A stretch of 64,000 bases of DNA from Anomaloglossus baeobatrachus (GCF_048569485.1 NC_134357.1:109352744-109416743); one strand, 5' to 3'. Shown: positions 1 through 11,351, counted from the stretch's first letter. Notes: generated by a model not told the origin, from the letters alone. A program made the numbers and translations.

Positions 1-1488
1 CTGGCCTTTTTGGAAGAGTGGCCAGAAAAAAAATGATTATACTTACAGACAAAAATTGTAAAGTTTTGATTTGCCAAAAGACACCTGGGAGACTCCCCAA
101 ATGTATGACCGAAGGTTCTTTTGTCACATGAGACCAAAATGTAACTTTTTGGCCACAAAGGTAAACATTTAGTCTGGCACCAAACAAACACAGCTCATCA
201 ACCCAAGAACATCATCCCCACAGTGAAATGTGGTGGCAACATCATGCTGTGGGGATGTTTTTTGGCATCAGAGACAAGGAAAATGGTCCAAGTTGAGGGA
301 AAGATGGATGGTGTGAAATACAGGGATACTCTTGAGCAAAACCTGTTTCAGCTTGTCAGTGATTTGAGACTGGGGTGGAGGTTCACCTTCCAACAATGAT
401 CCAAAGCATACAGCCAAAACAACACTTGAGTGGTTGAAGAGGAAATCTGTAAATGTATTGGAGTTGCCTAGTCAAAGCCCAAACCTTAATCCAATTGCGA
501 ATCTATGATCAAACTTGAAGATTGCTAATCCCCATAGGATAACATCTAACTTGAAGGAGCTGGAGCAGTTTTGCCTTGAGGAATGGGCAAAAATCCCCAT
601 GGCCAAGATGTAGAAATCTCATAGAGACTGATCCAAAGTGACTTGCAGCTGTAATTGCTGCAAAAGGAATCTCTACAAAGTACTGAGTTTAGGGGGGTGA
701 ATAGTTATGCACACTGAAGTTTTCAGTTATTTTGTCCTACTTGTTATTTGATTCACAATAAAATGGAAACTTAGGAGGGTTTTGCACGCTGCGACATCGC
801 AAGCCGATGCTGCGATGCCAAGCGCGATAGTCCCCGCCCCCGTCGCAGCTGCGATATCCTTGTAACCTGCCATAGTGAACATTATCGGTACGGCAGCTTC
901 ACATGGACTCACCTGTCCTGGGACGTCGCTCTGGCCGGCGACCCGCCTCCTTATTAAGGGGGCGGGTCGTACGGCGTCACTGCGACGTCACACGGCCAAT
1001 AGGAGCAGAGGGGCGGAGATGAGCGGGATGTAAACATCCCGCCCACCTTTTCCCTTCCACATGTCCTACGGGAGCCGCGGTGACGCCTGTAGGAGATGTT
1101 CCTCGCTCCTGCGGCTTCACACACAGCGATGTGTGCTGCTGCTGGAGCGAGGAACAACATCAGACCATCGCGTCAGCATAATTATGGATTACGCCGACGC
1201 TTCACTGATGATACGATTACGACGCTTTTGAGCTCGTTAATCGTATCATCTAGGCTTTACACACTACGATGTCGCCTGCGATGCCGGATGTGCGTCACTT
1301 TCAATTTGACCCCACCGACATCGCACCTGCGATGTCGTAGTGTGGAAAGTATCCCTAAATGTTCACAGTTTTAGGCATGTTCTTTACGTGAACTGATACA
1401 AACCCTCAAAAAAAACCCTGAAATTTCAGGTTGTGAGGTAGCAAATCATGAAAAATGCCAAGGGGGTGAATACTTTTGCAAGACACTG
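1..1488 (+). mobile_element. Tc1/mariner transposon relic, 5' end outside the window
   Basis: The stretch reads like the second half of a Tc1-type transposase gene. The region around 466-515 still translates to something close to SQSPNLNPI, the conserved segment before the last catalytic acid of DD34E transposases. The 3' end (about 1440-1488) has the typical Tc1 terminus GGGTGAATACTTTTGCAAG followed by CACTG and a TA. No intact reading frame remains, so the copy is dead. A palindromic MITE (774-1355) is inserted near the 3' end, between the polyadenylation-like AATAAAATGGAAAC segment and the terminal inverted repeat. Confidence 0.85.
774..1355. mobile_element. CpG-rich palindromic MITE (TWA target, PIF/Harbinger-like)
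   Basis: Left end reads GGAGGGTTTTGCACGCTGCG and the right end is its approximate inverse, with CGACATCG and CGATATCG-type blocks repeated inward. It interrupts the Tc1 relic cleanly, so it is younger than that copy. A left TAG and a right TAA are consistent with a worn 3-bp TAA target duplication. Related copies with different ends occur throughout the window. Family assignment to PIF/Harbinger rests on the TWA target only. Confidence 0.75.
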
Positions 1489-1490
1489 TA

Positions 1491-2765
1491 TATAAAAAAA
1501 AAAAAACCTGGATGTGGTCTTTCTTCTTTTCAATGGGGTGAGTTGGTGCAGACAATGTCAGACTATAGAGGAACAAAACAATGCAGAGTTCTAAGAAAAC
1601 ACACTCCAGAATTAGAATTTCATAGGGAATTCGTGTTTATACTGAGACGGACATGTTAGGAGTGGTGAGAGCTGATTGTGTGGACAGCCCTGCATTATAT
1701 AACTGTCTATCCCTAGCAATAACTAAAACAATGCATCATCCTGGCGAATATAACACGACGCCCCCTGTTTTCTGTCTCTATTGTCCTGTTCTAAACATGG
1801 AACATAAACTGCCTCTGTAAAGATCCGTCAATCGCTGGCCGCACATGTTTTGTGAGACTAGGGCAGCTGTCCCTTTATGTGTCCGCAGATAATCAGGACT
1901 CCTTCCAGGGGAATGATCTCACTTTTTGTCTTTCCGTGCCAGGATAAATTCATCCGAAAATGTGACGCTTCTGTATAGTGGCCCAAGTTAAAAAAGAAAG
2001 GAGTGGAAATGTTTTTTTTTTTAACTTCCGTGTGCACAGTAGGACGTCTGAATAACACTTTCCATAGGGAAAATACAGCTATTTCTCTTCATGCATGGCC
2101 TGGCTATGGAGAGGATCTGAAAATGTACTTTCCACTTGTGGTGACAAAGCCTTCCAGATACTAAAACTCCAGGAATACCTGTCCTGAGGTTACACGCCAG
2201 GGTGAATACTGTGTACATCCCACACTTCTACATATATAGTATATACAATGTGTTTACTGACTATATTGGGTCCCACACACCCTCAGTAGAAGCGCTGGTT
2301 ATAAATAAGATCTTAGTCACACGGGATGACTTGACTCTCCCACTACTGTGGAGAATAAGTGGTTATATTGCCTTTGGCTGGTCAGGATATGAGCACAGGC
2401 TGAAACTATGTCATCTCCTGGCCGGTGCCAATCTACCACCCCTCATCCTCACCAGGGAGAAGCTCACAGCAATTAGTGTGTACGTTCTCCGAGGGCATAT
2501 AGAGACGTGGTATGGAAAGGGTGAGGGCTTCTGGCCCGGCCCCAGGATGAGCCGGCTGAGCTATCATCACTTGCTGGCAGCCACATCTGCAGGAAAGGGA
2601 TTTGCACAGCAGCCTCCGGCTCACGTTACGCACTATTCCTATTCACTAATGGAGTCTACGCAAGGAAATGTAGGACAAACAGTAACTCGGAGAAATATCT
2701 CAGTCCTGAAATGTACAGCCATGTGTGGTGGGGACCGTGTGCAATAATCAACCCATTAATCATCA
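1491..2765. other. No gene seen; unassigned sequence
   Basis: Apparently unique or very old repeat sequence. A 181-codon open frame at 2202-2747 has no ATG-context, domain or splice evidence and an unremarkable composition, so it is not called as a gene. Confidence 0.4.
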
Positions 2766-3889
2766 TTAAAGGGGTATTCCCATCTCCAAGATCCTATCCC
2801 AATATGTAGTAGGTGTAATAATAATAATATTAGCAAATACCTCCAATTACAAATGTAGTATAGATCTCCTGATTCACTATGTCTCATACCTCATGTTCAG
2901 GGTATTGCAGGGCCTTAGGTATCCATGGTTATGACCATGAGCAACTAACTAACTAACTAACTGTGACTATATGCGTGGTCGCAACCATAGATACCTAAAG
3001 GCTACTTTACACGCTGCGATATCGGTCCCGATATCGCTAGTGTGGGTACCCGCCCCATCTGTTGTGCGACACGGGCAAATTGCTGCCCGTGCCGCACAAC
3101 ATCGCGCAGACCCGTCACACATACTTACCTGCCCGGCGACGTCGCTGTGACCGGCGAACCGCCTCCTTTCTAAGGGGGCGGTCCGTGCGGCGTCACCACT
3201 GAGCGGCCGCCCAATAGAAGCGGAGGGGCGGAGATGAGTGGCCGGAACATCCTGCCCACCTCCTTCCTTCCGCATTGTGGCCGGGAGGCAGGTAAGGAGA
3301 GGTTCCTCGTTCCTGCGGCATCACACACAGCGATGTGTGCTGCTGCAGGAGCGACGAACTACATCGTTACTGCTGCAGTAACGATAATCGAGAATGGACC
3401 CCCATGTCACCGATGAGCGATTTTGCACGTTTATGCAACGATGCAAAATCGCTCATCGGTGTCACACGCAGCAACATCGCTAATGCGGCCGGATGTGCGT
3501 CACAAATTCCGTGACCCCAACGACTCCGCATTAGCGATGTCACAGCGTGTAAAGCCCCCTTTAGGTCCTGCAATGCCCTGAACATGAGGTAAGTGAGGTA
3601 GAAATGTAGTATAGTTCTCCTGATTAACTGTCAATTACCTCACGTTGAGGGCATTGTAGGACCTTAGGTATCCACGGTTACGACCAATTATATAGTCACA
3701 GTTATAGTAGTTAGTTGCCCTGAACATGAGGTAGGTGATATAGTGAATCGGGAGAACTATACTACATTTCTACCTCACTTACCTCAGGTTCAGGGCATTT
3801 TAGCTTAGTTATCCATGGTTATGACCACACATATAGTCACAGTTAATTAGTTGCGCATGGTTGTAACCATCAATACCTAAAGTCCTATA
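2766..3889. mobile_element. TTAA-flanked palindromic MITE with internal inverted duplications
   Basis: It begins TTAAAGGGGTATTCCCATC, the same terminus as the better preserved copy at 35830-36184. The inner part repeats a unit (ACCTCATGTTCAGGGCATT and its inverse) several times in alternating orientation, around 2890-2970, 3570-3660 and 3715-3800. It is interrupted by a TWA MITE at 2999-3560 and its right end is lost where the Helitron at 3890 begins. TTAA targets fit piggyBac-like or Kolobok-like families; I cannot choose. Confidence 0.65.
2999..3560. mobile_element. CpG-rich palindromic MITE (TWA target)
   Basis: Ends AGGCTACTTTACACGCTGCG on the left and its near-inverse ending GCGTGTAAAGCCCCCT on the right, set inside a host repeat whose uninterrupted version (ATACCTAAGGTCCT) can be read at 3663-3675 on the other strand. 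Interior is rich in CGATATCG and GCGATGT motifs, like the other members. Confidence 0.8.
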
Positions 3890-4610
3890 TCTAATATATA
3901 AAGCTGAGTGTATGTGTGTGTGTATGCGTGTGTGTGTCCGCTAAAGGAATTCGCACCGTCGCATTTACAATCACGATATTTTGCACAGACCCCCTATGTG
4001 ACTCAGGGAACATCATAGACTATATTTTGATGGGAAAATTTAACCCCACGCTTTACAATTACTCTCCAAAAAACCTGCTTCCATTAAAGTCAATGGAGCT
4101 GCGAGCTATAGGTTATTAATAGCATCTGTGAAAGGTTGCTATAGGAACAAAAAAAAATTGAAAGAGAAAGGGAAAGAGACAGACAGGGAAAGAGACAGAC
4201 AGGGAAAGAGACAGACAGGGAAAGAGACAGACAGGGAAAGAGACAGACAGGGAAAGAGACAGACAGGGAAAGAGACAGACAGGGAAAGAGACAGACAGGG
4301 AAAGAGACAGACAGGGAAAGAGACAGACAGGGAAAGAGACAGACACAGAGATAAAGAGAGATAGACAGACACAAAGATAGAGACAGACAGAGACTGCTAC
4401 AGAGACCGAGATAGACACAGACAGACAGAAATAGACACAGACAAACAGACAGACATGGATAGAGACAGACACACAAAGACAGACATGGGAAGAGACAGAC
4501 ATGGGAAGAGACAGACATGGGAAGAGACAGACATGGGAAGAGACAGACATGGGAAGAGACAGACAGAGAGACAGTTACTATCCCGGGCAACGTCCGGGTA
4601 CTGCAGCTAG
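3890..4610 (+). mobile_element. Non-autonomous Helitron with expanded 16-bp array
   Basis: It starts with TCTAATATATAAAGCTGAGT and ends with a CCCGGGCAACGTCCGGG hairpin, ten bases, then CTAG, followed by T. TC start, 3' hairpin and CTRR end define Helitrons. Body includes GCACCGTCGCATTTACAATC and TTTTGCACAGAC, shared with the second copy at 16176-16916. No Rep/helicase coding capacity is present. The centre is occupied by the 16-bp array described separately. Confidence 0.88.
4160..4570. repeat. 16-bp minisatellite inside the Helitron
   Basis: Roughly eleven copies of AGACAGACAGGGAAAG (about 4160-4345), a degenerate middle, then five copies of AGACAGACATGGGAAG (about 4480-4560). The sister Helitron at 16176 has only about two copies of a related unit at the same position. 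The open frames through this region on both strands are composition artefacts. Confidence 0.92.
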
Positions 4611-4659
4611 TACATATATAATATATACACAACCAGCTCTGTCCTCACCTATTGTACCA

Positions 4660-4850
4660 TCACCCATTGCCTGTAGACTGTGAGCCCTCGCGGGCAGGGT
4701 CCTCTCTCCTCCTATACCAGTCTGTTTTGTACTGTTAATGATTGTTGTACGTATACCCTCTTTCACTGTAAAGCGCCATGGAATAAATGGCGCTATAATA
4801 ATAATAATTATTATTATTATTATTAATAATAATAATAATATACTGAGGCC
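4660..4850 (+). mobile_element. SINE 3' tail with ATA/TTA microsatellite end
   Basis: Contains TGTGAGCCCTCGCGGGCAGG, then TGTAAAGCGCCATGGAATAA and a run of ATA/TTA triplets. The GCGCCATGGAATAAATGGCGC palindrome is the hallmark of a tRNA-type SINE tail common in frogs; an inverse copy lies at 40370-40437. No A/B box head is visible here, so it is 5' truncated. Confidence 0.7.
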
Positions 4851-5510
4851 ATGGGCACACTTTGAGTATTTGGTGACTTTTTTACCTCAGTATTTGTAAG
4901 TGAAAACCAGGAGTGGGACAATAAAGAGGAAAAGTATAAGGGTACGGATGAATTTTTATAACGTATTTTCGCTGGGTCCAAAATGCAGCATTTTACAGTT
5001 CCAGCAAAGCGGATGGGATGTACAGAAATCTAATGGCCACTGTGCTTCTTTTTTACGCTGTGTAAACTGATCTGTGGGGTGTTTTTTCAATACACGTCAG
5101 TTTTTCTGTGTGGAATTTCCCCGTAGATTTGCATTAAATGTTGAAAATCCGCAAGTGAAATAACGCACGTGCATTAGTATGTTTCCATTGGCAGAAACGC
5201 ATCAAAAACGCACGTAATCCGCACCAAAGAATGTCAACACCAGGAAGTGTAAAAAAACAAAACTGCTTTATTTAAAGCATGACACACCAAACATAGGTAA
5301 AAACCGCTGTGTTAAAAACACAATAAAAACGCACGTAAAAAAAAGCATACAAAAACGCAATGAAAAATGCAAGTAAACTAAAATGAAGAACTTCTGCAGC
5401 ATCAAAAAGTCAACAAAAGCTAATCGAAAGAACATATGGTAGTTTAATAGAGTCACGTGTACCACTTCTGCATTTTTTAGCTACTCCTGGTTTTGGCTTA
5501 CAAATGCTAT
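4846..5510. repeat. Weak inverted-repeat element, ends poorly preserved
   Basis: Arms around 4887-4917 and 5479-5509 are inverse copies (TTTGTAAGTGAAAACCAGGA against its complement), with AAAAACGCA-rich sequence between. The left end GAGGCCATGGGCACAC resembles the ends of the TWA MITE group. The right end is not clear. Confidence 0.45.
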
Positions 5511-6278
5511 ATCTCCCACCCGTCCCAGATTTAGCAAGACTTTCCCAATTTAGGGCTCAGTCCCTCTGTCCCGGCAGTCAGGGCTTTTGTCCCGACTTCC
5601 TCTCACCTCTCCTCACCAGCCTCGTAACTCCTCCTCCTTGGAAGCGGAGCCAGCATCTCTGCACGTGCATAAATTAAATAAGAAGCTTATACAGGTACAT
5701 AAAGATGCATCTGTACATTGCAGTGTATTTTTATGTACCTGTATTCTAGTGGTGAAGAAAAAGTCAGGTTTTTTTGTTCCTATAAAATTGCAAATAGTAA
5801 AGAAAAACAATTAGAAAAATGTCATGTTTTTTTATTTCTTCCTCAAACTCAAACCGACAACTTTTAACATTGAAGGCAGCAGCCAAACATTTGAGCTACA
5901 GAATCTGATGATGTTGGAGGGAGAATTTTGTGTACTTGAAGCTGGTATATAAATCTTTATACTTATACTGGTATATAAAGATCCCTTGAACGGAGCAAGG
6001 TATTTTTATGTACCTGTATTCTAGAGGGAGTATAAAAGAGATTTTTTTTTTCCTTCCTATAAAATAACAACAAATAATAAAAAAAATGACATTTTTAATG
6101 GGCTTTTTAAAAAAACAAAAAACAAACAAACAGCAAATAATATGGACATATTTAGTGCCTCTGTAATCGTAATGACCAGCACAACACAGATATCAGAATT
6201 TTTATGGTGATCGGTAAATGCCCATGATTAATTATTTAACTAGTAAACCCATAAAATGTAATAAAAATATAACGCTGA
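5511..6278. other. No gene seen; AT-rich sequence with a short internal repeat
   Basis: Two diverged copies of a segment ending TATTTTTATGTACCTGTATTC occur at about 5690-5800 and 5950-6060. No exon, RNA gene or element ends recognised. Confidence 0.4.
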
Positions 6279-7069
6279 GGCCATGTTCACACATAGTGTA
6301 ATTTTTTTTTTCTTTTCTGCAGATGTCCGCAACACAATAACAATTTGCTATGATTATTACGTTTTTGCTGCATTTCTTTTATGTGTTTTTGCCATTAGTT
6401 TACTAATTTTTGGTGCAGATGTGATCCTGGTTTTTATTGTTGTTTTTTTTTTATTAATACTACAGAAAAGATTTAATTCTGCGTTTAAAAATTCAACAGT
6501 ATTTTTTTATTTTTTACTTGCAATTTTTTTTTCAGGCTCTACATACAAGTTTATAGAGGGAAAAAAAAGCACCAAAACTGCCAAAGCAAATAGAGGGCGG
6601 AAAATTAATTAAATCGTATCCACTTTGCTCGGACATTTAGGACATGTTCACATTTAGCACAAATGCTGCTTTTTTTCTGCTGCTTCTTTTGCAGAAAAAT
6701 TTTAGTGTTTACCTGTCCAAGCAAAGTGGATGTGATTTCATGAAAACTTCACCAACTGTGCGTTCATAGACATGGCTGAGCTGTGCGGTTTTGTTGCTTT
6801 TTTTCTGTACAGGATTCTATGTGCAGTTGAAATAAATTGCATGGAAAAAAAAACTGCAGTTACTTTTTTAAGTGCAGAATCAGAGCTTTTCTGTACTATA
6901 AAAACACATTAAAAATGCGGCTTCACATCTGCACCAAAAAGGCATCAAATAGGGCGGAAAAGGCATTAAAAAATGCAGCAAAATATGCAATAACAAGAGA
7001 AAATCGTTATTGTGTAATTTGGTGCAGAAAACAAAAAACACAGTACTTATGCAACGTGTGAACACGACC
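6279..7069. mobile_element. AT-rich MITE with GGCCATGTTCACAC-type ends
   Basis: Left GGCCATGTTCACACATAGTG and right CAACGTGTGAACACGACC are imperfect inverse copies, flanked by TGA and TTA, fitting a worn TWA target. Interior is T/A rich and has a second internal ACATGTTCACATTTAGCAC near 6640, suggesting either nesting or duplication of an end. Confidence 0.6.
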
Positions 7070-7492
7070 TTACAGACATAAAAAAGCAACGTGACATATA
7101 GTGAAACTTGAGAAGCTGAGAAAGTTCTGGTTGTTAAGAGTATAAATGAACAAAAAATAAACCCACATGACGCACAGGTGAGGTCACACCAGCCCTGGAT
7201 GATCAAAAGCCGCGTTGGGGACTCCGGGGGATAAGAGATTCTCGGCCTCCCATCCACTGACCTGGACGCTGGACCGGTGTCTCGTGAAGCAATCCGCTCA
7301 TCTCTAGTCCCATCTGTCTTGGATTTGGGTCAGTCTTGGGCATCTGCTGAATGACCCTCACTTCCACCGCCCCTCTGACATCTCCTCTTTCCAGGGTAGA
7401 AGAAAATTACAAATAGGTGTGGCTACGGGCGTGGTCAAAACATATCCCTTTTCTTCAAAAGTTTGTTGGTACCCCTTGAAAAATGCAACTTA
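7070..7492. other. No gene seen
   Basis: Apparently unique sequence between two MITEs. No coding, RNA or repeat signal that I can name. Confidence 0.4.
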
Positions 7493-8062
7493 AGCGGGCT
7501 TTACACGCTACGATTTCGCTACAGCGATCTCGTTGGGGTCACGGATTTTGTGACGCACATCCGGCCGCTGTAGCGATGTCGTAGCGTGTGACTCCAAGGA
7601 GCGATTTTGGATCGTTGCAAAAACGTCCAAAATCGCTCCTCGTTGACATGGGGGTCCACTCCCAATTATCGCTGCTGTCGCAGGGGCGATGTTGTTCCTC
7701 GTTCCTGCAGTAGTGCACATCGCTGTGTGTGACGCCGCAGGAACCAGGATCATCTCCTTACCTGCCTCCAGCCACAATGCGGAAGGAAGGAGGTGGGCGG
7801 GATATTACGTCCCGCTCATCTCCGCCCCTCCGCTTTCATTGGGCGGTCTCTTAGTGACGTCGCTGTGACGCCGGACGGACCGCCCCCTTCGAAAGGAGGT
7901 GGTACGCCGGTCACAGCGACGTCGCTATGCAGGTAAGTATGTGTGACGGGGGTGCCGGATTTTGTGCGTGATGGGCAGCGATATGCCCGTTTCGCACAGA
8001 TGATGGGGGTGGGTCGCATGCTAGCGATATCGGGCCGGATATCGCAGCATGTAAAGCCACCC
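7493..8062. mobile_element. CpG-rich palindromic MITE (TTA target)
   Basis: Left AGCGGGCTTTACACGCTACG and right GCATGTAAAGCCACCC are inverse, bounded by TTA on both sides (7490-7492 and 8063-8065). Interior shares TTCCTCGTTCCTGC and GCGATGTGTGCTGCTGC-type blocks, in inverse order, with the copies at 774-1355, 2999-3560 and 32775-33784. Confidence 0.85.
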
Positions 8063-8314
8063 TTACTCTTTATCCTATTCGGGTCGAGTATGGACTGACA
8101 GAGATATCCAGAACTTTTCTCCACTATCTCCATCAGTCATATAGACTACTGATCTGCTGATCCATTAACCCCAGGGGACAGGACCTCATTTCATGACCAA
8201 TTGGGTGTGGGGGACTCCCAGTGATCACCTCCCTATTACTTGCCTCTTCTACCCCCGATTTTGTTCGTCACCACAAAATCAGCAACTAACAGGGCACAAA
8301 GGGCCGCAGTTTAA

Positions 8315-8915
8315 GGCCTCCGACACACATCCGTGCCGCCGGTACGTTTGCCATTTTTTACACGTACCGGCGGCACGGAGACACATTCAGCAATGCTACC
8401 CTATTGTAGAAGGCACACACACGTAAAACCACACGGAACGTGTGTCCGTGTCCGTTTGTACGTTTTTCCACACGCTGACATGTTTTTCTCCGGCATTACG
8501 GGTGTCACACGGGCCGCACACGTACCACACGGATGTAGTGTGCGTGCGGTCCCGTCTGACACGCGCCGGAGAAAACACACGTGTCAGAGAAAAAAAAAAA
8601 AGCTTAACTCACCTTCTCCTGCCCTCCTGTCTCTGCCGCTGCTGTCACTTGCTGCCGACCGCCGCTCATTTAATATTCACTTCACTGCGGCCAGCAGCAG
8701 CGGGGAGTCGGCAGGGCCGGAGACCGAAGATCAGTACCAGGAAGGACCACGTGAGTATGGAAATTACCTGTTCTCCGTATGTTATCACGGATAGCACACG
8801 GAGAACACACGTGGCCCGCACGTACCAGAGACACGTACTTACCTGCACGCAACACGCAGGGAAAATACGTGTCTCGCGGCATGTGCGTGATTTTCACGTG
8901 GGTGTGTCGGAGGCC
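8315..8915. mobile_element. Palindromic MITE, GGCCTCCGACACAC ends, TAA duplication
   Basis: Perfect 14-base terminal inverted repeats GGCCTCCGACACAC, flanked by TAA at 8312-8314 and 8916-8918. Interior is full of ACACGTACC/GTGTGCGTG motifs. The ends differ from the CACGCTGCG group, so this is a separate subfamily of the TWA-target class. Confidence 0.88.
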
Positions 8916-9066
8916 TAACAGTGTCCTGAATGACGGCAATGTAATCCCTCATGTCTATAAAATGGAACTGTATCTTCAGCAAACTTCATATAATTCACTA
9001 GCATGGGCGATTGTAAGAATCTTTCTAATGCATCTTATCAGAGACATCAACTTCCTTCTCCACTTA

Positions 9067-9480
9067 AGGCCCCTTTACACACTGCAACATCGCTAGCGAT
9101 ATCGGTGTAACGTCACCGGTTTTGTGATGTAATAGCGACCTCCCCAGCGACATTGCAGTGTGTGACACGCATCAGCGACCTGGCCCCCGCTGTGAGGTCG
9201 TGATCGCTACACATCTCTCAGGAACATTTTTTGGTCCTGTGTTTCCCGCTGTGCAGCATGCATGGGTCTGTTTGACACCGTTACAAGGACATCGTTAGCG
9301 ACTTAGAACCCAACGTGCTATAACGTCCCCTGCTGTGTGACACATCCCCAACAACCAGCGAGGTGGTTCTGCAGCTCCGTATCGCTCCTGCGTCGTTGGC
9401 CAGATCTGCCTGTTTGACAGCTCACCAGCGACCCTGGCCAGGTCAGGATCGCTAGAAAGTCTCAGTGTGTAAAGGGGCCT
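9067..9480. mobile_element. Palindromic MITE, AGGCCCCTTTACACACTG ends, TTA duplication
   Basis: Terminal inverted repeats AGGCCCCTTTACACACTG match exactly at both ends, with TTA at 9064-9066 and 9481-9483. Short (414 bp), with GATCGCT and AGCGAC blocks inside. It lies about 1.3 kb upstream of the promoter block. Confidence 0.88.
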
Positions 9481-9483
9481 TTA

Positions 9484-9994
9484 GACATTTGTTCCCCTCC
9501 CTCCTGAAATCACCATCCTCTATGGAAAAGCTCAAGTCCTTTTTGCTCAGAGGAGACGACTGCAGGCGGTATGTGACACTTGATTCCTTTATCTTCTATG
9601 GAGAGGGAAGGAGAAAGAAGGAGTGAGGAGCAAGGAAAGCAAAAGACAGAAAAGTATGGCGCAGAGCTCTGGAACAAGCGTTTTACCTCACATCAGAGGA
9701 TGGTGCAGACCAGCACAGCTCAGCTCTGCTGTATGAAGTCCTCCTTGCTGCTGCACTTGCTCGGTGTAAGTGGTCCTGTAACACCTGATATCCTACACGA
9801 CCCCTGACTTTGTACAGGCTGCAGAGGACTTGATGCAGTTTTGAAGACAATGGGCGATCACACCACATGGCGATTTGATTTATTTTCTGTTCATTCACTT
9901 TGTAGTTTGAAAATTGATAAAAAAACCCCACTTGTTTGTGAAATCATTTTTACTGTGCAGCAGATCTACACACAGAACTATACACGTATATTCA
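9484..9994. other. No gene seen; upstream flank of the gene
   Basis: Apparently unique sequence; no CpG richness and no recognisable element ends. Confidence 0.4.
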
Positions 9995-10715
9995 GAGCGA
10001 GCATGCATTCAGCTCCACTACACACACAGTCAGCTCTGCTACACACAGTCAGCTGTTATACACACACAGCTATGTTAACACATATACACACACACAGCTC
10101 TGCTGGACACATACACACACTCAGCTGTGATACACACACACACAGTCAGCTCTGCTGCACACACACACACACACACACTCAGCTCTGCTGGACACATACA
10201 CACACTCAGCTGTGATACACACACACACAGTCAGCTCTGCTGCACACACACACACACACTCAGCTCTGCTGGACACATACACACACTCAGCTGTGATACA
10301 CACACACACACACACACACTCAGCTCTGCTGGACACATACACACACTCAGCTGTGATACACACACAGCTTTGCTGCGCACACAGTCAGCTTTGCTGCACA
10401 CACACACTCAGCTGTGATACACACACACAGCTTTGCTGCACACACACACTGAGCTCTGCTGGACACATACACGATCAGCTTTGCTACACACACTCAGCTC
10501 TATACTACACACAAACAGTCAGCTCTGCTACACACACTCAGCTCTATACTACACACAGTCAGCTCTGCTACACATACAGCACAACTAATAACACACAGCT
10601 CTATTAGCAACATGCACACACTCAGCTCTGATATACACACACACTCAGCTCTGATATACACACACACTCAGCTCTGATATACACACACTCAGCCCTGCTA
10701 CACACCGTTTATAAC
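9995..10715. repeat. CA-rich minisatellite (CAGCTCTGCT / ACACAC units)
   Basis: Alternating ACACAC tracts and CAGCTCTGCTGGACACATAC or CAGCTGTGATACACACAC modules, combined into units of variable length. It ends about 70 bp before the promoter block. Long open frames rich in H and T or in C and V are artefacts of this array. Confidence 0.9.
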
Positions 10716-10801
10716 ATTATAAACAGATACAGTGCACACCTAAAATGTGAAGCTTTGGGGTTTCTCTGTGGCTGTGGCTGTGCTGTGCGGGCAGTGCCGG
10801 G

Positions 10802-10820
10802 GCATCCTGGGCTTTGTAGT
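10802..10820 (-). promoter_or_regulatory. ZNF143/STAF binding site (ACTACA-extended form)
   Basis: The minus strand reads ACTACAAAGCCCAGGATGC, matching the well-known ACTACAAnnCCCAGnATGC promoter motif bound by ZNF143/THAP11. Such sites sit within a few hundred bases of vertebrate start sites, as here. Confidence 0.75.
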
Positions 10821-10895
10821 GTCTCCCGCTGTACACAGACCATCATCACCTAAACACATGGAACCACAACAGCAGCGCGTGACTCCGCCCATATA

Positions 10896-10928
10896 GTCAT
10901 GTGACTGATCAAGTGACCAATGACGTCA
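10896..10928 (+). promoter_or_regulatory. E-box plus abutting CCAAT box and CRE
   Basis: GTCATGTGAC (10896-10905) is an MiT/USF-type E-box. CCAAT (10917-10921) shares its last T with a perfect palindromic CRE TGACGTCA (10921-10928). NF-Y and CREB/ATF pairing at close spacing is known in many promoters; the one-base overlap here is tight and may make binding mutually exclusive. Confidence 0.6.
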
Positions 10929-10990
10929 CCCGGAGCTCTCGCTGGCTGGGACCAGCATCCAGTGTGTGTAGTCAGCGCGGAGCGCCTTTC

Positions 10991-11146
10991 ATGGGCAACT
11001 TCGTGCTAGTGAGGAGGAGAGCGCCGGACGAGCCCGCGGGGAGCTGCCCTCCACCTGCCGCCCGTGCTGACATGTCCACTGCAGGACCGGCTGCCGGGAG
11101 GGCTCCTCCTGCACCGGGCGCCCGGAGTGTGAGCTCCTGTGTGTGA
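10991..11146 (+). CDS. Possible upstream ORF (MGNFVL...), 51 codons
   Basis: ATG at 10991 opens a frame starting MGNFVLVRRRAPDEP and rich in A, P, R and S, closing with TGA at 11144-11146, 12 bases before the main ATG. It lies wholly in the presumed 5' leader. The start MGN would suit N-myristoylation, but the rest is low-complexity and may be non-coding GC-rich leader. If translated it would act mainly by limiting initiation at 11158. No recognised family. Confidence 0.3.
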   Translation: MGNFVLVRRRAPDEPAGSCPPPAARADMSTAGPAAGRAPPAPGARSVSSCV

Positions 11147-11157
11147 GGTCCGCTGTG

Positions 11158-11298
11158 ATGAGGATGTCCCTGCAGAGCTCCCTGTCTGCGGGATCTGTGG
11201 AGAGCCAGACGGAAGAGGAGCCGCCGGGAGCCCCGGAGGAGAAGCCCAGGGACAGGCTGCCCCCCATCCTGTGCGCGGCCAGCGCAGCCACTGCCGGG
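11158..11298 (+). CDS. First coding exon of an unidentified host gene (partial)
   Basis: Two in-frame ATGs (11158, 11164) start a 47-codon segment: MRMSLQSSLSAGSVESQ, an acidic E/P-rich stretch (about residues 18-35, TEEEPPGAPEE), then a basic patch KPRDR and a hydrophobic LPPILCAAS segment. It ends exactly at a codon boundary before GTAACT (donor at 11299), so phase 0. The frame stays open a further 93 bases into the presumed intron, so the donor choice is inferred. The serine-rich, acidic N-terminus looks like a disordered leader, not a signal peptide. The next supported exon, 41110-41239, also begins in phase 0. I do not recognise the protein and assign no function. Confidence 0.5.
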
Positions 11299-11351
11299 GT
11301 AACTATCGGCTCAGACAGCTCCAGAGTGCAGCTCACAGGAGTGCGCTCCCG

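Larger units (their letters stand above)
10780..10990 (+). promoter_or_regulatory. Probable TATA-less promoter block of the gene starting near 11 kb
   Basis: A local change to GC- and CpG-rich sequence holds several classic proximal elements in about 130 bp: a ZNF143-type site (10802-10820), a GC box CTCCGCCC (10883-10890), an E-box GTCATGTGAC (10896-10905), and CCAAT joined to TGACGTCA (10917-10928). A CpG-rich transcribed-looking region follows directly. No TATA box at the usual spacing. Function is inferred from motif clustering and position before an exon with a good donor. Confidence 0.65.

Noticed and set aside
774-1358. TTAGGG/CCCTAA at MITE ends as telomere-like sequence
   Set aside because: A single hexamer created by a TAA target next to a GGG terminus, with no tandem telomere repeat.
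2202-2747. 181-codon frame as a possible gene
   Set aside because: No recognisable domain, no promoter or splice context, and a near-equal competing frame on the other strand.
4090-4632. 180-codon SVSSHVCLFPCL-type frame
   Set aside because: Artefact of the 16-bp Helitron array.
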